Assembly (NCBI GenBank): GCA_019634595.1
Contig: JAHCBC010000005.1
Coordinates: 1 to 64,000 of the forward strand
Direction: 5' to 3'
From: Akkermansiaceae bacterium
GTDB taxonomy: Bacteria; Verrucomicrobiota; Verrucomicrobiia; Verrucomicrobiales; Akkermansiaceae
DNA: 64,000 nt
The first letter of the stretch is position 1. Every line of letters begins with the position of its first letter. Below the pieces are notes generated by a model. The model was not told where the DNA came from, did not search any database, and worked only from the letters and a program-made list of their open reading frames with translations. Below, one piece after another: positions 41,653-50,839 of the stretch. Position numbers and translations under genes: made by a program.

Positions 41653-44235
41653 ATGCGCCGATTCCTCTTTCTCCTGTTGGTTTCCTGTCTCCGTTCCCAG
41701 GCCGCGCCTCCGGCGGGCATCCCGGAAATCCTGGAGAACCGTTGCACGGACTGCCATGACGCGGAGACGAAGAAAGGGAACCTGGACTTGACGGCGCTGC
41801 CCTTCGACCTGGAGGACCCGAAGACCTTCGCGAAGTGGGTGAAGGTCCATGACCGGGTGCTGGAGCATGAAATGCCGCCGAAGAACAAGGACCAACCGGA
41901 CGCGGCGGAGCGGGAGAAGCTGCTGGGCGGGCTGTCCACCGCGCTGGCGGCGGCGGACGCGCTGAAGATCCGGACGGCGGGACGCTCCACCTGGCGGAGG
42001 ATGAACCGCTACGAGTATGAGAACACGCTGCGCGACCTGCTGGGCGCGCCGTGGCTGCAGGTGAAGGACATGCTGCCGGAGGACGGCGAGTCCCAGCGCT
42101 TCAACAAGGTGGGCGACGCGCTGGATGTCTCCCACGTGCAGATCAGCCGCTACCTTTCCGCGGCGGAGTACGCCCTCAACGAAGTGCTGCAACGCTCCGC
42201 CTCCGGCGTGCCGTCGAAGGTGAAACGCTACTACGCGCGGGAGCAGACCAGCCTGTGGCGGCGCTCCCGTTTCAGCGAGTTCAACCGCTCCGTGGAGCGC
42301 GCCACCTTCCTCATCGTGGGGAATGAGGCGGACATCCCCGCGCTGACGGATGATGACGCCGTGACCGTCGGCCTGCGGACGAACGACCCGGTGCGCCGGG
42401 AACAGGAGTCCGTGGGCGTGGTGGCCAGCAGCTATGAGCCGCTGGACATTTCCTTCAACGGATTCTCCGCGCCCGCGTCCGGCCGCTACAAGCTGCGGGT
42501 GAAGGCGAAGTCGTTCTGGGCCGGGCCGCTGGATGACAAGAAATGGTGGAAGCCGGTGCAGGACAAGGTGTCCGCGGGCCGCACGGAGGAACCGGTGAGC
42601 CTTTATTCCGAAAAGCGCCCGCGCCTGCTGCGGAAGCTGGGCACCTTCAGCGTCACGCCGGAGGAGTCCGTCAGCGAGCTGGACACCTACCTGGTGAAGA
42701 CGGAGACCATCCGCCCGGACGCCGTGCGCCTGTTCCGCTCCCGCCCGCCGGCTTTCAAAAATCCGCTGGCGGAAAAGGACGGCCAGCCTGGCGTGGCGTT
42801 CCACTGGCTGGAGGTGGAGGGTCCGCTGCCGGAACCCGGCCTGGACGCGGGCGTCAGGCTCATGTTCGGGAACCTGCCGGTGAAGAAGCAGGGCAGGAAC
42901 AACTGGACCGTCACGCCACGGAACCCGGAGGCGGACGCGGCGGCGCTGCTGCACGGGTTCCTCACCCGCGCCTACCGGCGGCCGCCTTCCGATGACGACA
43001 TGCTGCGTTTCATGAACCTCGCGCGGACGGCGCTGAGTTCCGGCGCGTCCTTCGGGGAGACCATGCTCACCGTTTACTCCGCCGTCCTCTGCTCCCCGGA
43101 GTTCGTCACGCTGGAGGAGAAGCCCGGCGCGCTGGATGCCCCGGCGGTGGCCGCGCGGCTTTCCTATTTCCTGCACAACTCGGAGCCGCCCGCGTTTCTC
43201 CGTGCCGCCGCCGCGGAGGGGGGGCTGGGCAAGCCGGAACAGGTGAGGGCCATGGCGGACCGCCTGCTGGATGACCGGGGGTCGGAACGCTTCACCGCCG
43301 CGTTCCTCGACTATTGGCTGGACCTGCGGAAGGTGAACGCCACCTCCCCGGACGCGCTCCTTTATCCGGACTACTACCTGGACGACTATCTGGTGGAGTC
43401 CTCTGCGGATGAGACGCGCGCGTTCTTCACCGAGCTGATCAAAAAGGACCTCCCCGCCGCGAATCTGGTTGATTCCCGCTTTGTCATGGTCAATGAGCGG
43501 CTGGCCCGCCACTACGGGCTGGAAAAGCCCTACCAGGACACCCGTGCGGCGGCGAAGGCCGGGACCAGCGACTTCCTGAAAGTCACCCTGCCCGCGGACA
43601 GTCCGCGCGGCGGGCTGATGACGCAGGCCAGTGTGCTGAAGGTCACCGCCAACGGCACCACCACCTCCCCGGTCCTGCGCGGCGTGTGGATCCTGGAGCG
43701 CCTAGTGGGCAAGCCGGTGCCACCGCCGCCCGCCAGCGTCCCCGCCGTGGAGCCGGACACTCGTGGCGCGACCACCATCCGCGAGCAGCTCGACAAGCAC
43801 CGCAGCCAGGAAAGCTGCAACACCTGCCACGTGAAGATCGACCCCGCGGGATTCGCGCTGGAGAGCTTCGACGTGCTGGGCGGCTGGCGGGACAAGTACC
43901 GCGCGCTCGGTGAGGGCACCCGCACCGTCGGCATCGGCAAGAACGGCCAGGCCTTCGACTTCCATGACGGCCCGGCGGTGGACTGCTCCGGCGTGCTCCC
44001 GGACGGCAGGGCGTTCAAGGACATCCGGGAGCTGAAGAAGCTGATGCTTTCCGACGAGCGCCAGGTCGCGCGCAACCTGCTCCAGCAACTGCTCGTCTAT
44101 TCCACCGGTTCTCCCGCGCGTTTCAGCGACCGGCCGGAGGTCGAGCGCATCCTCGACCGCTGCGAGGCGGGGCGCTTCGGCGTCCGCACCCTCATCCGGG
44201 AGCTTGTCTCCAGCCATTTGTTCCTCCATAAATAA
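41653..44235 (+). CDS. DUF1587/DUF1592/DUF1588 heme-binding-like protein
   Basis: An exported protein of 860 residues, started at 41653 so that it begins MRRFLFLLLVSCLRSQA. Domain order: planctomycete cytochrome C with CTDCH (about residue 33); DUF1587 (WRRMNRYEYENTLRDLLG); DUF1592 (middle, LTRAYRRPPSDDDMLRFM then SAVLCSPEFVTLEE); DUF1588 (RGVWILERLVGKPVPPPPASVP with ESCNTCHVKIDPAGFALE); C-terminal DUF1585 (LLQQLLVYSTGSPARFSDR). This is the sister system of the DUF1549/1553 protein at 27939. The reaction is unknown; the family is expanded in polymer-degrading planctomycetes and verrucomicrobia. Followed after 9 bases by its usual DUF1552 partner. Confidence 0.93.
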   Translation: MRRFLFLLLVSCLRSQAAPPAGIPEILENRCTDCHDAETKKGNLDLTALPFDLEDPKTFAKWVKVHDRVLEHEMPPKNKDQPDAAEREKLLGGLSTALAAADALKIRTAGRSTWRRMNRYEYENTLRDLLGAPWLQVKDMLPEDGESQRFNKVGDALDVSHVQISRYLSAAEYALNEVLQRSASGVPSKVKRYYAREQTSLWRRSRFSEFNRSVERATFLIVGNEADIPALTDDDAVTVGLRTNDPVRREQESVGVVASSYEPLDISFNGFSAPASGRYKLRVKAKSFWAGPLDDKKWWKPVQDKVSAGRTEEPVSLYSEKRPRLLRKLGTFSVTPEESVSELDTYLVKTETIRPDAVRLFRSRPPAFKNPLAEKDGQPGVAFHWLEVEGPLPEPGLDAGVRLMFGNLPVKKQGRNNWTVTPRNPEADAAALLHGFLTRAYRRPPSDDDMLRFMNLARTALSSGASFGETMLTVYSAVLCSPEFVTLEEKPGALDAPAVAARLSYFLHNSEPPAFLRAAAAEGGLGKPEQVRAMADRLLDDRGSERFTAAFLDYWLDLRKVNATSPDALLYPDYYLDDYLVESSADETRAFFTELIKKDLPAANLVDSRFVMVNERLARHYGLEKPYQDTRAAAKAGTSDFLKVTLPADSPRGGLMTQASVLKVTANGTTTSPVLRGVWILERLVGKPVPPPPASVPAVEPDTRGATTIREQLDKHRSQESCNTCHVKIDPAGFALESFDVLGGWRDKYRALGEGTRTVGIGKNGQAFDFHDGPAVDCSGVLPDGRAFKDIRELKKLMLSDERQVARNLLQQLLVYSTGSPARFSDRPEVERILDRCEAGRFGVRTLIRELVSSHLFLHK

Positions 44236-44244
44236 GCGAAGCCC

Positions 44245-45567
44245 ATGAAGTCCTTCCACGTATCCACCCAGGCGGCGCTCTCCCGCCGGTCCTTCCTGCG
44301 CGGGGCCGGGGTCGCCCTCGGCCTGCCGATGCTCGACGCCATGTTCCCCGCCTTCGCACGGGCCGCGGAGGCAAAGCCCGCCCAGCCGCGCCGCATGCTG
44401 GGCATCTGCAACAACCTGGGCCTGCTGCCGGACAAGTTCTTCCCCGCCATGGACCAAACGGGCCGCGGCTACAAGCTGTCCCCCTACCTGGAACACCTCT
44501 CCGCCCACCGCGACCAGTTCACCGTCTTCAGCGGCGTGTGGCACCCGGATGTGGACGGCGGCCACCCGGCGGACAACTGCTTCCTCACCGCCGCACCGCA
44601 CCCGGGCAGCGGCGGCTTCCGCAACACCATCTCCCTGGACCAGTATATGGCGGAACGGATCGGCCACCTGACCCGCTTCCCCTCCCTCACACTTGGGGTG
44701 AATGTGGTGCAGGGCTCCCGCAGCCTTTCCTGGACCGGCGGCGGCGTCCTCATCCCGTGCGAGGAAAAGGCGTCGGAGGTTTTCAAGAAACTCTTCCTCC
44801 GTGGTTCCCCGGAGGAGGTGAAGGAACAGATGCGGCGGCTGGCGCTGGGCCAGAGCATCATGGACACCATCGCCGACCAGACGCGGAAGCTCCAGCACGG
44901 CGTGGGCGCCCACGACAAGGAACGCCTGGACCAGTACCTCACCGGCGTGCGCGACCTGGAGCAACGGCTGGAGATGTCCGCGGAGTGGGAGACGAAGCCG
45001 AAGCCCGTGGTGAAGGACCAGCCCCCCGTCGATCCCGGCGACCCGCGCGAATACATGGAGAAGGTGCGCCTGATGTATGACATGGCGCGCCTCGCCTTCG
45101 AGACGGACTCCACCCGCCTCATCACCCTCATGCTGGACAGCGTGAACTCACCCGCGCTCGACATCGACGGCGCGCACATTTCCGAAGGCTACCACAACCT
45201 CTCCCACCACGGGAAAAGCGAGTCGAAGCTGGGCCAGCTCGAAACGATCGACCGGGAGCACATGAAGCACCTGGACAAGCTGTTCACGGACCTGAAGTCC
45301 CGCAACGAGGTGGGCGGTGGCAACCTGCTGGACCACACCATGATCCTCTACGGCAGCAATCTGGGCAACGCGAACACCCACGTCACGACCAACCTGCCCA
45401 TCCTCTTCGCCGGCGGCGGCTTCCGCCACGGCCAGCACCTGGCCTATGACAAGGAGCACAACTATCCGCTGCCGAACCTCTTCGTCAGCATGCTCCAGCG
45501 CATGGGCATCGGCGCGGACCGCTTCGCCACCAGCACCGGCACCATGCGCGGGCTGGAGATGGCGTGA
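44245..45567 (+). CDS. DUF1552 protein, Tat-exported
   Basis: A 440-residue protein with a twin-arginine signal, LSRRSFLRGAGVALGLPMLD. Recognisable DUF1552 stretches: RRMLGICNNLGLLPDKFFP, the HPDVDGGHPADNCFLT block, SISLDQYMAE-like NTISLDQYMAERIG, and LDHTMILYGSNLGNANTH near the C-terminus, which resembles the metal-site end of the alkaline phosphatase fold. It is invariably paired with DUF1592-type proteins, here with a 9-base gap. Exported folded through Tat; substrate unknown. The gene ends 2 bases before a family-B repeat. Confidence 0.92.
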   Translation: MKSFHVSTQAALSRRSFLRGAGVALGLPMLDAMFPAFARAAEAKPAQPRRMLGICNNLGLLPDKFFPAMDQTGRGYKLSPYLEHLSAHRDQFTVFSGVWHPDVDGGHPADNCFLTAAPHPGSGGFRNTISLDQYMAERIGHLTRFPSLTLGVNVVQGSRSLSWTGGGVLIPCEEKASEVFKKLFLRGSPEEVKEQMRRLALGQSIMDTIADQTRKLQHGVGAHDKERLDQYLTGVRDLEQRLEMSAEWETKPKPVVKDQPPVDPGDPREYMEKVRLMYDMARLAFETDSTRLITLMLDSVNSPALDIDGAHISEGYHNLSHHGKSESKLGQLETIDREHMKHLDKLFTDLKSRNEVGGGNLLDHTMILYGSNLGNANTHVTTNLPILFAGGGFRHGQHLAYDKEHNYPLPNLFVSMLQRMGIGADRFATSTGTMRGLEMA

Positions 45568-45568
45568 T

Positions 45569-45674
45569 GTAGCGAACCTCGTGAGAGGTTCGGCGGGGAA
45601 GGCGTCTGCTGGAAAAAGGACTGCGGCTTCTCCATGAGCTTCCTCCCAGCGGGAGGTCTCACGGCCTTCGCTGC
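45569..45674. repeat. Family-B composite repeat, copy 3
   Basis: 106 bases: left palindrome AACCTC-GTGA-GAGGTT within GTAGCGAACCTCGTGAGAGG, right arm GGGAGGTCTCACGGCCTTCGC. Begins 2 bases after the DUF1552 stop. Confidence 0.85.
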
Positions 45675-45729
45675 CCTCCGGGTGGAAAGGAACGGTGGCG
45701 GCCACGCCGGGAACGGGCTATCTTCTCGG

Positions 45730-46194
45730 ATGAAACGCGCACTGTCCGCAGCCTGCCTGCTTTTCCTGCACTTCGCGGCCGGTGCCAGCGCCGTCCCGCT
45801 GGAGGTGCTGGAGGCGCAGTTGCGGGACATCCGCTTCAGCTCGTTCCGGGTGGAGGAATCCACGCTTTCCGATGCACTGGACAAGCTGAAGAAGCGGGTG
45901 GAGGAATCCACGGCTGAAAGCCCGCTGCCGGGGGCGTCTCCGCTGGTCATCATCCTGGTGCCGCCCGCTCCGGTCGCCGGGGATCCCGGAAACCACCCAC
46001 CCCTCACCGTTTCCTACGATGGCACGAAGGTGACGCTCGACACCATCCTGCGTGAGATCGCCAGAACCGCGAACCAGGATGTCTTCCTGACTTCCGCAGG
46101 TGTGGTGGTCACCCCGAAGGGCATGCCGCCCTTTCCCAATCCCGAAGGGGAGAAAGGCGAAATCTTCCGCAAGCTGACAGGTGACCGGGAGTGA
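45730..46194 (+). CDS. Exported STN/secretin-like small protein
   Basis: A 154-residue exported protein, started at 45730 (MKRALSAACLLFLHFAAGASA) because the 32 codons before it lie in a repeat. The mature part has the pattern of an STN or secretin N-terminal subdomain: a first strand-helix (LRDIRFSSFRVEESTLSDALDKL), then VSYDGTKVTLDTILREIARTANQDVFLTSAGVVVTP, where 'strand, helix, strand with VVV' is typical. Such domains usually belong to TonB receptors or secretins; here it stands alone, so it could be a periplasmic adaptor. Fold assignment is by eye. Confidence 0.65.
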   Translation: MKRALSAACLLFLHFAAGASAVPLEVLEAQLRDIRFSSFRVEESTLSDALDKLKKRVEESTAESPLPGASPLVIILVPPAPVAGDPGNHPPLTVSYDGTKVTLDTILREIARTANQDVFLTSAGVVVTPKGMPPFPNPEGEKGEIFRKLTGDRE

Positions 46195-46216
46195 GCGGAT
46201 GTGGCGCATTCCGGGG

Positions 46217-46321
46217 GTAGCGAATTTCGTGAGAAATTCGGCGGGGTGAATGTCTGCGAACGAACCCGCTCCAGTCCCTCATGGACTTCCTCCCAGCCGG
46301 AAGTTTCACGATTTCCGCTAC
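46217..46321. repeat. Family-B composite repeat, copy 4
   Basis: 105 bases: left palindrome AATTTC-GTGA-GAAATT within GTAGCGAATTTCGTGAGAAA, right arm CCGGAAGTTTCACGATTTCC. The stem sequences differ from copy 3 by paired changes that keep base pairing. The right end overlaps the stop of the peptidase E gene by 4 bases. Confidence 0.9.
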
Positions 46322-46959
46322 GGTTCCGGTTCGCGGTGGTGGGTTCTGTCGATGATGACCTCTCCGTCCGCGACTGTCCGATACGGGAGGTTCCGCACAT
46401 GATAGTAGGCCGCGACCGTCTCCATCGCATCCGACTCGAAATGCCCGCAACGGAAATGGGGCACGAAGTAGTAGTCGATCAACCCCAGCCCGGTCCACAG
46501 GACTTCTCCGGCGTAGCCTTCGGCCCGGGCATCGGGATCATCCCCCAGGTGGATGCCTTCCAGCGACGGACAAAGGACGCACGCTCCGGCACTGTATCCG
46601 GCGTAGAGGAAATCCGGAGCGTCCTTTTTAGCATGGAGGAATTCGTCCAGACCGGACAGCGCCATCGCACGCCGCAGGAGAAAGGTGTTCCCTCCTGTCA
46701 CCCAGAGCATCGTCGCACCCTCGAGTTCATTGGCAAGAAGCTGCGGGTGGCCGAAAAAGTCGCGCAGATCGAGAGGCTCCGCGGTGATACCGTACGTGCC
46801 GAGATCGTCGATCTCACGAGCGATGCCATTCCTCCGCCGCCCGACATCTCCGGAGAAGTCGAGGGCATTCCCAATCACGAAGGCTTTTCCCTCCCCTCCA
46901 AGCTCGCGGAGCAGATGGCCTTCCGCTCCGATCCGGTAGGATGAAAGATAGAGATGCAT
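46318..46959 (-). CDS. Peptidase E (S51 family) type protein
   Basis: A 213-residue cytoplasmic protein with the class I glutamine-amidotransferase-like fold of peptidase family S51. The nucleophile elbow is YAGYSAGACV with S123; WVTGGNTFLL (87-96) is the family's glycine/asparagine loop; the distal LGLIDYYFVPHFRC with VPHF matches the His region. Peptidase E cleaves Asp-X dipeptides; cyanophycinase is the related enzyme. The gene follows the DUF3592 gene by 20 bases on the same strand and its stop is in a family-B repeat. Confidence 0.9.
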   Translation of the reverse strand: MHLYLSSYRIGAEGHLLRELGGEGKAFVIGNALDFSGDVGRRRNGIAREIDDLGTYGITAEPLDLRDFFGHPQLLANELEGATMLWVTGGNTFLLRRAMALSGLDEFLHAKKDAPDFLYAGYSAGACVLCPSLEGIHLGDDPDARAEGYAGEVLWTGLGLIDYYFVPHFRCGHFESDAMETVAAYYHVRNLPYRTVADGEVIIDRTHHREPEP

Positions 46960-46979
46960 GTGTGTGAAGGGCCGGAGGG

Positions 46980-47567
46980 TCAGGCATCGGGGGCGGGTCC
47001 GGCCGCTAGCAGGCGTTTTTCAGTCCATTGTTGTTCCCGGCTGCGCCACCAGCGCAACCCGATGCCCAAGGCCCATGCGAAGATCGACCAGCCCGCCAGG
47101 AAGATCGGCGCGAACCAGTGATGCAGGAAGGTGTCGATCCGTGATTTGCCGGGAGAGTCCCTGAGGTAACGGACAGGGATGGCATCCCCGGCTGCGGATG
47201 GGCGGCCACCGCTGAGGGAGGTTTCGCCCGTATGGGAGGTGCCCGCGCTGTCCCGGTAAGTGTAGCGGGTGGTCCGGCTGACCTTTCCGTCATCGTCCTT
47301 CCGCTCGATGATCTCGTTGACCGTGGCGGTGGTCCTGATGCCGGCGGAGAGGAACCAGGTGGAATAGACCGTGGTGGCTGCGGCCGCCAGAAGGAAGCCG
47401 CCCGAGGCGACGAAGCAAAGGATCCACGGCAGCGGCGATGCCGGGCGGCCCGTGCGGAATCTCGCGCCCAGAACCAATCCCTTCGCGACTCCGGACATGA
47501 AACCGATCACCAGACCGGCGAGGAAGGTCGCTGCAAACGCGGTCAGGAGGAGCAAGGTGGTGTCCAT
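46980..47567 (-). CDS. DUF3592 membrane protein
   Basis: A 195-residue protein with hydrophobic helices at about residues 3-26, 45-70 and near the C-terminus (155-175, FAPIFLAGWSIFAWALGI). The soluble middle (TATVNEIIERKDDDGKVSRTTRYTYRDSAG...IPVRYLRDSPGKSRID) is the DUF3592 domain, a beta-barrel-like insert between helices, function unknown. Typically short monocistronic genes; here 20 bases upstream of the peptidase E gene. Confidence 0.8.
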   Translation of the reverse strand: MDTTLLLLTAFAATFLAGLVIGFMSGVAKGLVLGARFRTGRPASPLPWILCFVASGGFLLAAAATTVYSTWFLSAGIRTTATVNEIIERKDDDGKVSRTTRYTYRDSAGTSHTGETSLSGGRPSAAGDAIPVRYLRDSPGKSRIDTFLHHWFAPIFLAGWSIFAWALGIGLRWWRSREQQWTEKRLLAAGPAPDA

Positions 47568-47753
47568 CTGCGGCAGGTCGGTGTTCAGGGTGGGGTGATG
47601 AATTTATCCGCGAAGCGCGGCTGGCTTTATCCATAGCAATGCCGGGACGGCAGGGAAATCAATCTTATGGCAGGGCAGGTGTATTGAGCAGTGCCGGGTT
47701 TCCGCGGGATGGACGTCTGTTAGAGATGCGGTCCGGTTTCACGGGCGGAAGAC

Positions 47754-47856
47754 AGGGGCAAGATGCCCCTGCAACGGCCTGGGCCAGGATGGCCCAGCCA
47801 CAGTGGAAGAATTGCGGCGGGACGCCGCAATCACGGCCTGCGGCGGGACGCCGCAG
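47754..47856. repeat. Cluster of four short perfect hairpins
   Basis: Four compact palindromes in 103 bases: AGGGGCA-AGA-TGCCCCT (47754-47770), TGGGCCA-GGA-TGGCCCA (47780-47796), TTGCGGC-GGGAC-GCCGCAA (47812-47830) and CTGCGGC-GGGAC-GCCGCAG (47838-47856). Three are separated by a CAACGGCC/CACGGCC linker. The 320-base gap (47568-47887) has no gene; the cluster lies downstream of recF on the minus strand. Confidence 0.85.
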
Positions 47857-47887
47857 CTACGGGGACGCGGCTACGGTTCCGTCCGCT

Positions 47888-48943
47888 TCACGAAATGGCG
47901 CCGCCGGAGACGGTGATGCGGGCCAGTTCTCCGAGGGCGGGTGTTTCCTCCAGCCAGCCGAGGTGGGTGGTGGTGATCCACTTCTGCGCTCCGGCGGGGA
48001 GGTGGCGCATGAGGGCGTTGCGGCGGCCGGGGTCCAGCTCGCCGAAGATGTCGTCCATGAGGTAGATGGGGAGCTTCCCGCCGCGCTGCTCGAGCAGGGC
48101 GCCCTGGGCGAGCTTGAGCGCGAGGGCGATGGTGCGCTGCTGGCCTTCGCTGGCGAACTCGGAGGCGGGCACGCCGTGGAGCCGCAGTTCGAGGTCGTCG
48201 CGGTGCGGACCGACGACGGACTGGCGGAGGCGGATTTCCCGCTCGCGGGCCTGGAGCATGGAGTCGCGCAGGGACGGTCCGCTGGCGGGGAGGTAGCGGA
48301 GGGTGAGCGGTTCTTCCTTTCCGCTGACGGAAAGCTGGGCGGCGGCGGCGAAGGGGGAAAGCTCCGCGACGAGCCGGGCGCGGATGGCCATGAGGTTCCC
48401 GCCGTGTTCGACGAGGATCTCCTCATACGATGCGATCTCCGCATCGCGCGGGCGGCCGTCCTTCAGCAGGGCGTTCTTCGCCCGCAGGGCGCGGCGGTAG
48501 CGCGCCCATGAGCGGCGGTAGGACGCATCGACCTGCGCACCGAGAAAGTCGAGGTAGCGCCGCCTGCCCTCACCCGGACCGCGGATGAGGTCGAGGTCCT
48601 CATTCCCCATCCAGACGACCAGGCCGCCGTCGGCGAGGTAGCCGGTCTGGCTGGTCTGCGGCTCGCCGTCGGTCTCCAGCAGCAGGCCGTCGCGGGAGTG
48701 GCGGACTTTCCTCTCCTGGCCCCATGGATCTCCGGCGATGCCGAAGCCGGGAGTGCCGATGCGGGCCATGGCGGCGATGCGGTGGGTGCGCGGGGAGTGG
48801 AGCCGCACGAGCATGCAGATGGACTCCAGGATGGAGGTTTTCCCCTGGGCGTTGTCCCCGGTGAGGACGACGCCGGAGGCGGGAGCGGCGAGGTCCAGCG
48901 ACCGGAAGCAGCGGAAGTCCTGGAGACGGAGCGAGGAGATCAC
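47888..48943 (-). CDS. recF: DNA replication and repair protein RecF
   Basis: A 351-residue SMC-like ATPase of full family length. Walker A GDNAQGKTS (29-37), the signature-like QRTIALALKLAQ region and Walker B YLMDDIFGELDPGRRNAL are all present. RecF binds gapped DNA and, with RecO and RecR, loads RecA. It is usually beside dnaA, dnaN and gyrB; here it is the last gene of a GldF/GldG/DUF4340 operon, its start overlapping the DUF4340 stop by 4 bases. That placement makes its expression dependent on the upstream membrane genes unless an internal promoter exists. Confidence 0.97.
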   Translation of the reverse strand: MISSLRLQDFRCFRSLDLAAPASGVVLTGDNAQGKTSILESICMLVRLHSPRTHRIAAMARIGTPGFGIAGDPWGQERKVRHSRDGLLLETDGEPQTSQTGYLADGGLVVWMGNEDLDLIRGPGEGRRRYLDFLGAQVDASYRRSWARYRRALRAKNALLKDGRPRDAEIASYEEILVEHGGNLMAIRARLVAELSPFAAAAQLSVSGKEEPLTLRYLPASGPSLRDSMLQAREREIRLRQSVVGPHRDDLELRLHGVPASEFASEGQQRTIALALKLAQGALLEQRGGKLPIYLMDDIFGELDPGRRNALMRHLPAGAQKWITTTHLGWLEETPALGELARITVSGGAIS

Positions 48944-50832
48944 GGCTGCGCTTTCTCCAACGGGTCGATGCCGAGCTTGAACGCGGTGTCCCGGTCGATG
49001 ACGAAGGGGTGCGGCTCCCCGCTGAGCCTGCCGTAGTAGTCGGCGGAGTCCGTCATGGGTGCCAGGGTGAGGGTGCGGCGCTTCCTTTCCCCGGTGTCAT
49101 CCCCGAGTTCATCGACCTGGATCTCCGAGGTGGTGAGGGTGAAGACCGGGCTGGCCAGGGCGGCCTCCGCACCGGCGTCCGCCAGCGGCAGCCAGCGGGA
49201 GACATACACGGAGAGGATGGCGTTGAGCATGGCCTTCGCCTTCGCCGGCTCGATGCGGTCGGTGACATCGGTGTCCCCGATGCGGCCACGCCAGGTTTCC
49301 ATGGCGTCGTTGTAGGTGAGGTCCAGCGGCGGATCATTCCGCACGGTGCGCTGGACGCTTTCCAGGTCCACCCCGGCGATGGACCAGAGCAGGGCGTGCC
49401 GCCACTCATGCGGCTGGATGGAGATGGAGGAAAGGATGGAGCGTTCCATCCTCATGACGGTGGGGGTGCCCTGACGGTTGACAAAGACGCCGCCCTGCTG
49501 GTCCATGCCGAAGTTCAGCCGCAGCGCCTGGTTGTTGCCGTCGATGACCTCGATGACGAGGAAGGGCTTGTCGAGCCCCCATTGCGCGAGGTCGGGCGCG
49601 GCGTCGCTCTCGATGCCGGTGGCCTTCGTGCCGAGCATTTTCAGCAGGGCGAAAAGGCGCTGCTCGTTGGCATTCTGGGTCACGCCGTTGATCTCGACCT
49701 GCCATGGCTTCGGCGGGTCGATGCTGAGGAGGATCCTGCTGCCGGTCAGCGGGGTGATGGAGATGGCGCGGACGTTCTTGATGTTGAGGTGGGTGAGGGC
49801 GCGGTCGCGCAGCTCGTTGACGGTGAGGGGCAGGTTGGCGAGGGAGCCGGACCCCGCCTTGCGCGGCAGATGGAAGACGGTGTCCGGACGGTCGCTGATG
49901 GTGGCGAGTGACTCGGCGGCGTCCGGAGTCTCCGGCGGATAGACCTCCAGCAGCGTTTCCTTTTCCTGGCCGTAGGCGGTCACGCCGATCTGGAAGGACT
50001 TTGACGAGGCGTCCAGGGCGGGCAGCGTCACGGAGCTGCGGTCCACCACGCTGGAGGCATGCAGTTGGACGATGCCCTCCAGCAGGGCGACCATCCGGTC
50101 GCGGTCCGTACGCAGATCCAGCGGCTTGACGATGCGCCACGGGGGATTCGGCGTCTCCCCCGTGGGCAGTTCCCGTCCCAGGGTGAGTTCCCCCTGGTCC
50201 GTGCGGAGGCGTATTTTCTGGAGGGCCAGCGGATTCACGTAGAAGGGCTGGTGGTCGCGCAGGAGCTTCATACCGTCCTTGAACAGCCCGGAGATGTCGC
50301 CGGTGCAGGCATAGACGTGGTCTTTTTTCCCGCGCTCGCGGGGCTGGATGTAGAAGTTGGCGGTGCTGTCACCGGTCTGCGGATTCTCCGTCAGCAAGGG
50401 GGTGCGGATGCCCAGCCGGTAGCGGGCGAGGGAGCCGCCGGAGGTGTCCTCCAGCTCGATCTGCACGCTGCCATCGCGCAGGCCGGCCTCCGTGCGGTCG
50501 ATCTCATCCGTCGGGGCGTGGTCGGTGACGGTGAGGCCGAGGGTGTAGTTGATGATGTTGGCGGCCGCCCTGGGGTCCATGCGGTCATGGGGGGGCGCGG
50601 TGGACTTCCAGGTGCTGCCGTCCTTCACGAACTCCAGGTGGATGCCGCCGGACTCCACGGACATCTTCGCCACATCATCCGGGAGGAAGTCCGTGTAGAG
50701 ACGCTCCCCGGGCTGGACGGGCGGGACGCCGAGTATGGCGTCGAGGTTCCCTTCCTTCAACTGCCAGCCGATGACGCCGCAGATGGCCGCGGCGAGCAGG
50801 GCGAGGAAGAGGGTGAAGGAAAAGGAGCGCAT
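48940..50832 (-). CDS. DUF4340 domain protein
   Basis: A 630-residue protein, started at 50832 (MRSFSFTLFLALLAAAICG) so that the N-terminal helix (about 4-22) becomes a membrane anchor. The long periplasmic part contains DUF4340 repeats (LGVPPVQPGERLYTDFL..VAKMSVESGGIHLEFVKDGSTWKS; then LDLRTDRDRMVALLEGIVQL). DUF4340 genes sit next to GldG and ABC-2 permease genes in many bacteria and are thought to be part of an exporter or gliding-type complex; the function is not established. It starts 7 bases after the GldG gene and overlaps recF by 4 bases. Confidence 0.85.
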   Translation of the reverse strand: MRSFSFTLFLALLAAAICGVIGWQLKEGNLDAILGVPPVQPGERLYTDFLPDDVAKMSVESGGIHLEFVKDGSTWKSTAPPHDRMDPRAAANIINYTLGLTVTDHAPTDEIDRTEAGLRDGSVQIELEDTSGGSLARYRLGIRTPLLTENPQTGDSTANFYIQPRERGKKDHVYACTGDISGLFKDGMKLLRDHQPFYVNPLALQKIRLRTDQGELTLGRELPTGETPNPPWRIVKPLDLRTDRDRMVALLEGIVQLHASSVVDRSSVTLPALDASSKSFQIGVTAYGQEKETLLEVYPPETPDAAESLATISDRPDTVFHLPRKAGSGSLANLPLTVNELRDRALTHLNIKNVRAISITPLTGSRILLSIDPPKPWQVEINGVTQNANEQRLFALLKMLGTKATGIESDAAPDLAQWGLDKPFLVIEVIDGNNQALRLNFGMDQQGGVFVNRQGTPTVMRMERSILSSISIQPHEWRHALLWSIAGVDLESVQRTVRNDPPLDLTYNDAMETWRGRIGDTDVTDRIEPAKAKAMLNAILSVYVSRWLPLADAGAEAALASPVFTLTTSEIQVDELGDDTGERKRRTLTLAPMTDSADYYGRLSGEPHPFVIDRDTAFKLGIDPLEKAQP

Positions 50833-50839
50833 GGCGGAA

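Noticed and set aside
41449..43512. 687-codon open frame on the minus strand
   Set aside because: Antisense to the DUF1592-type gene, which has a signal peptide and multiple domain motifs.
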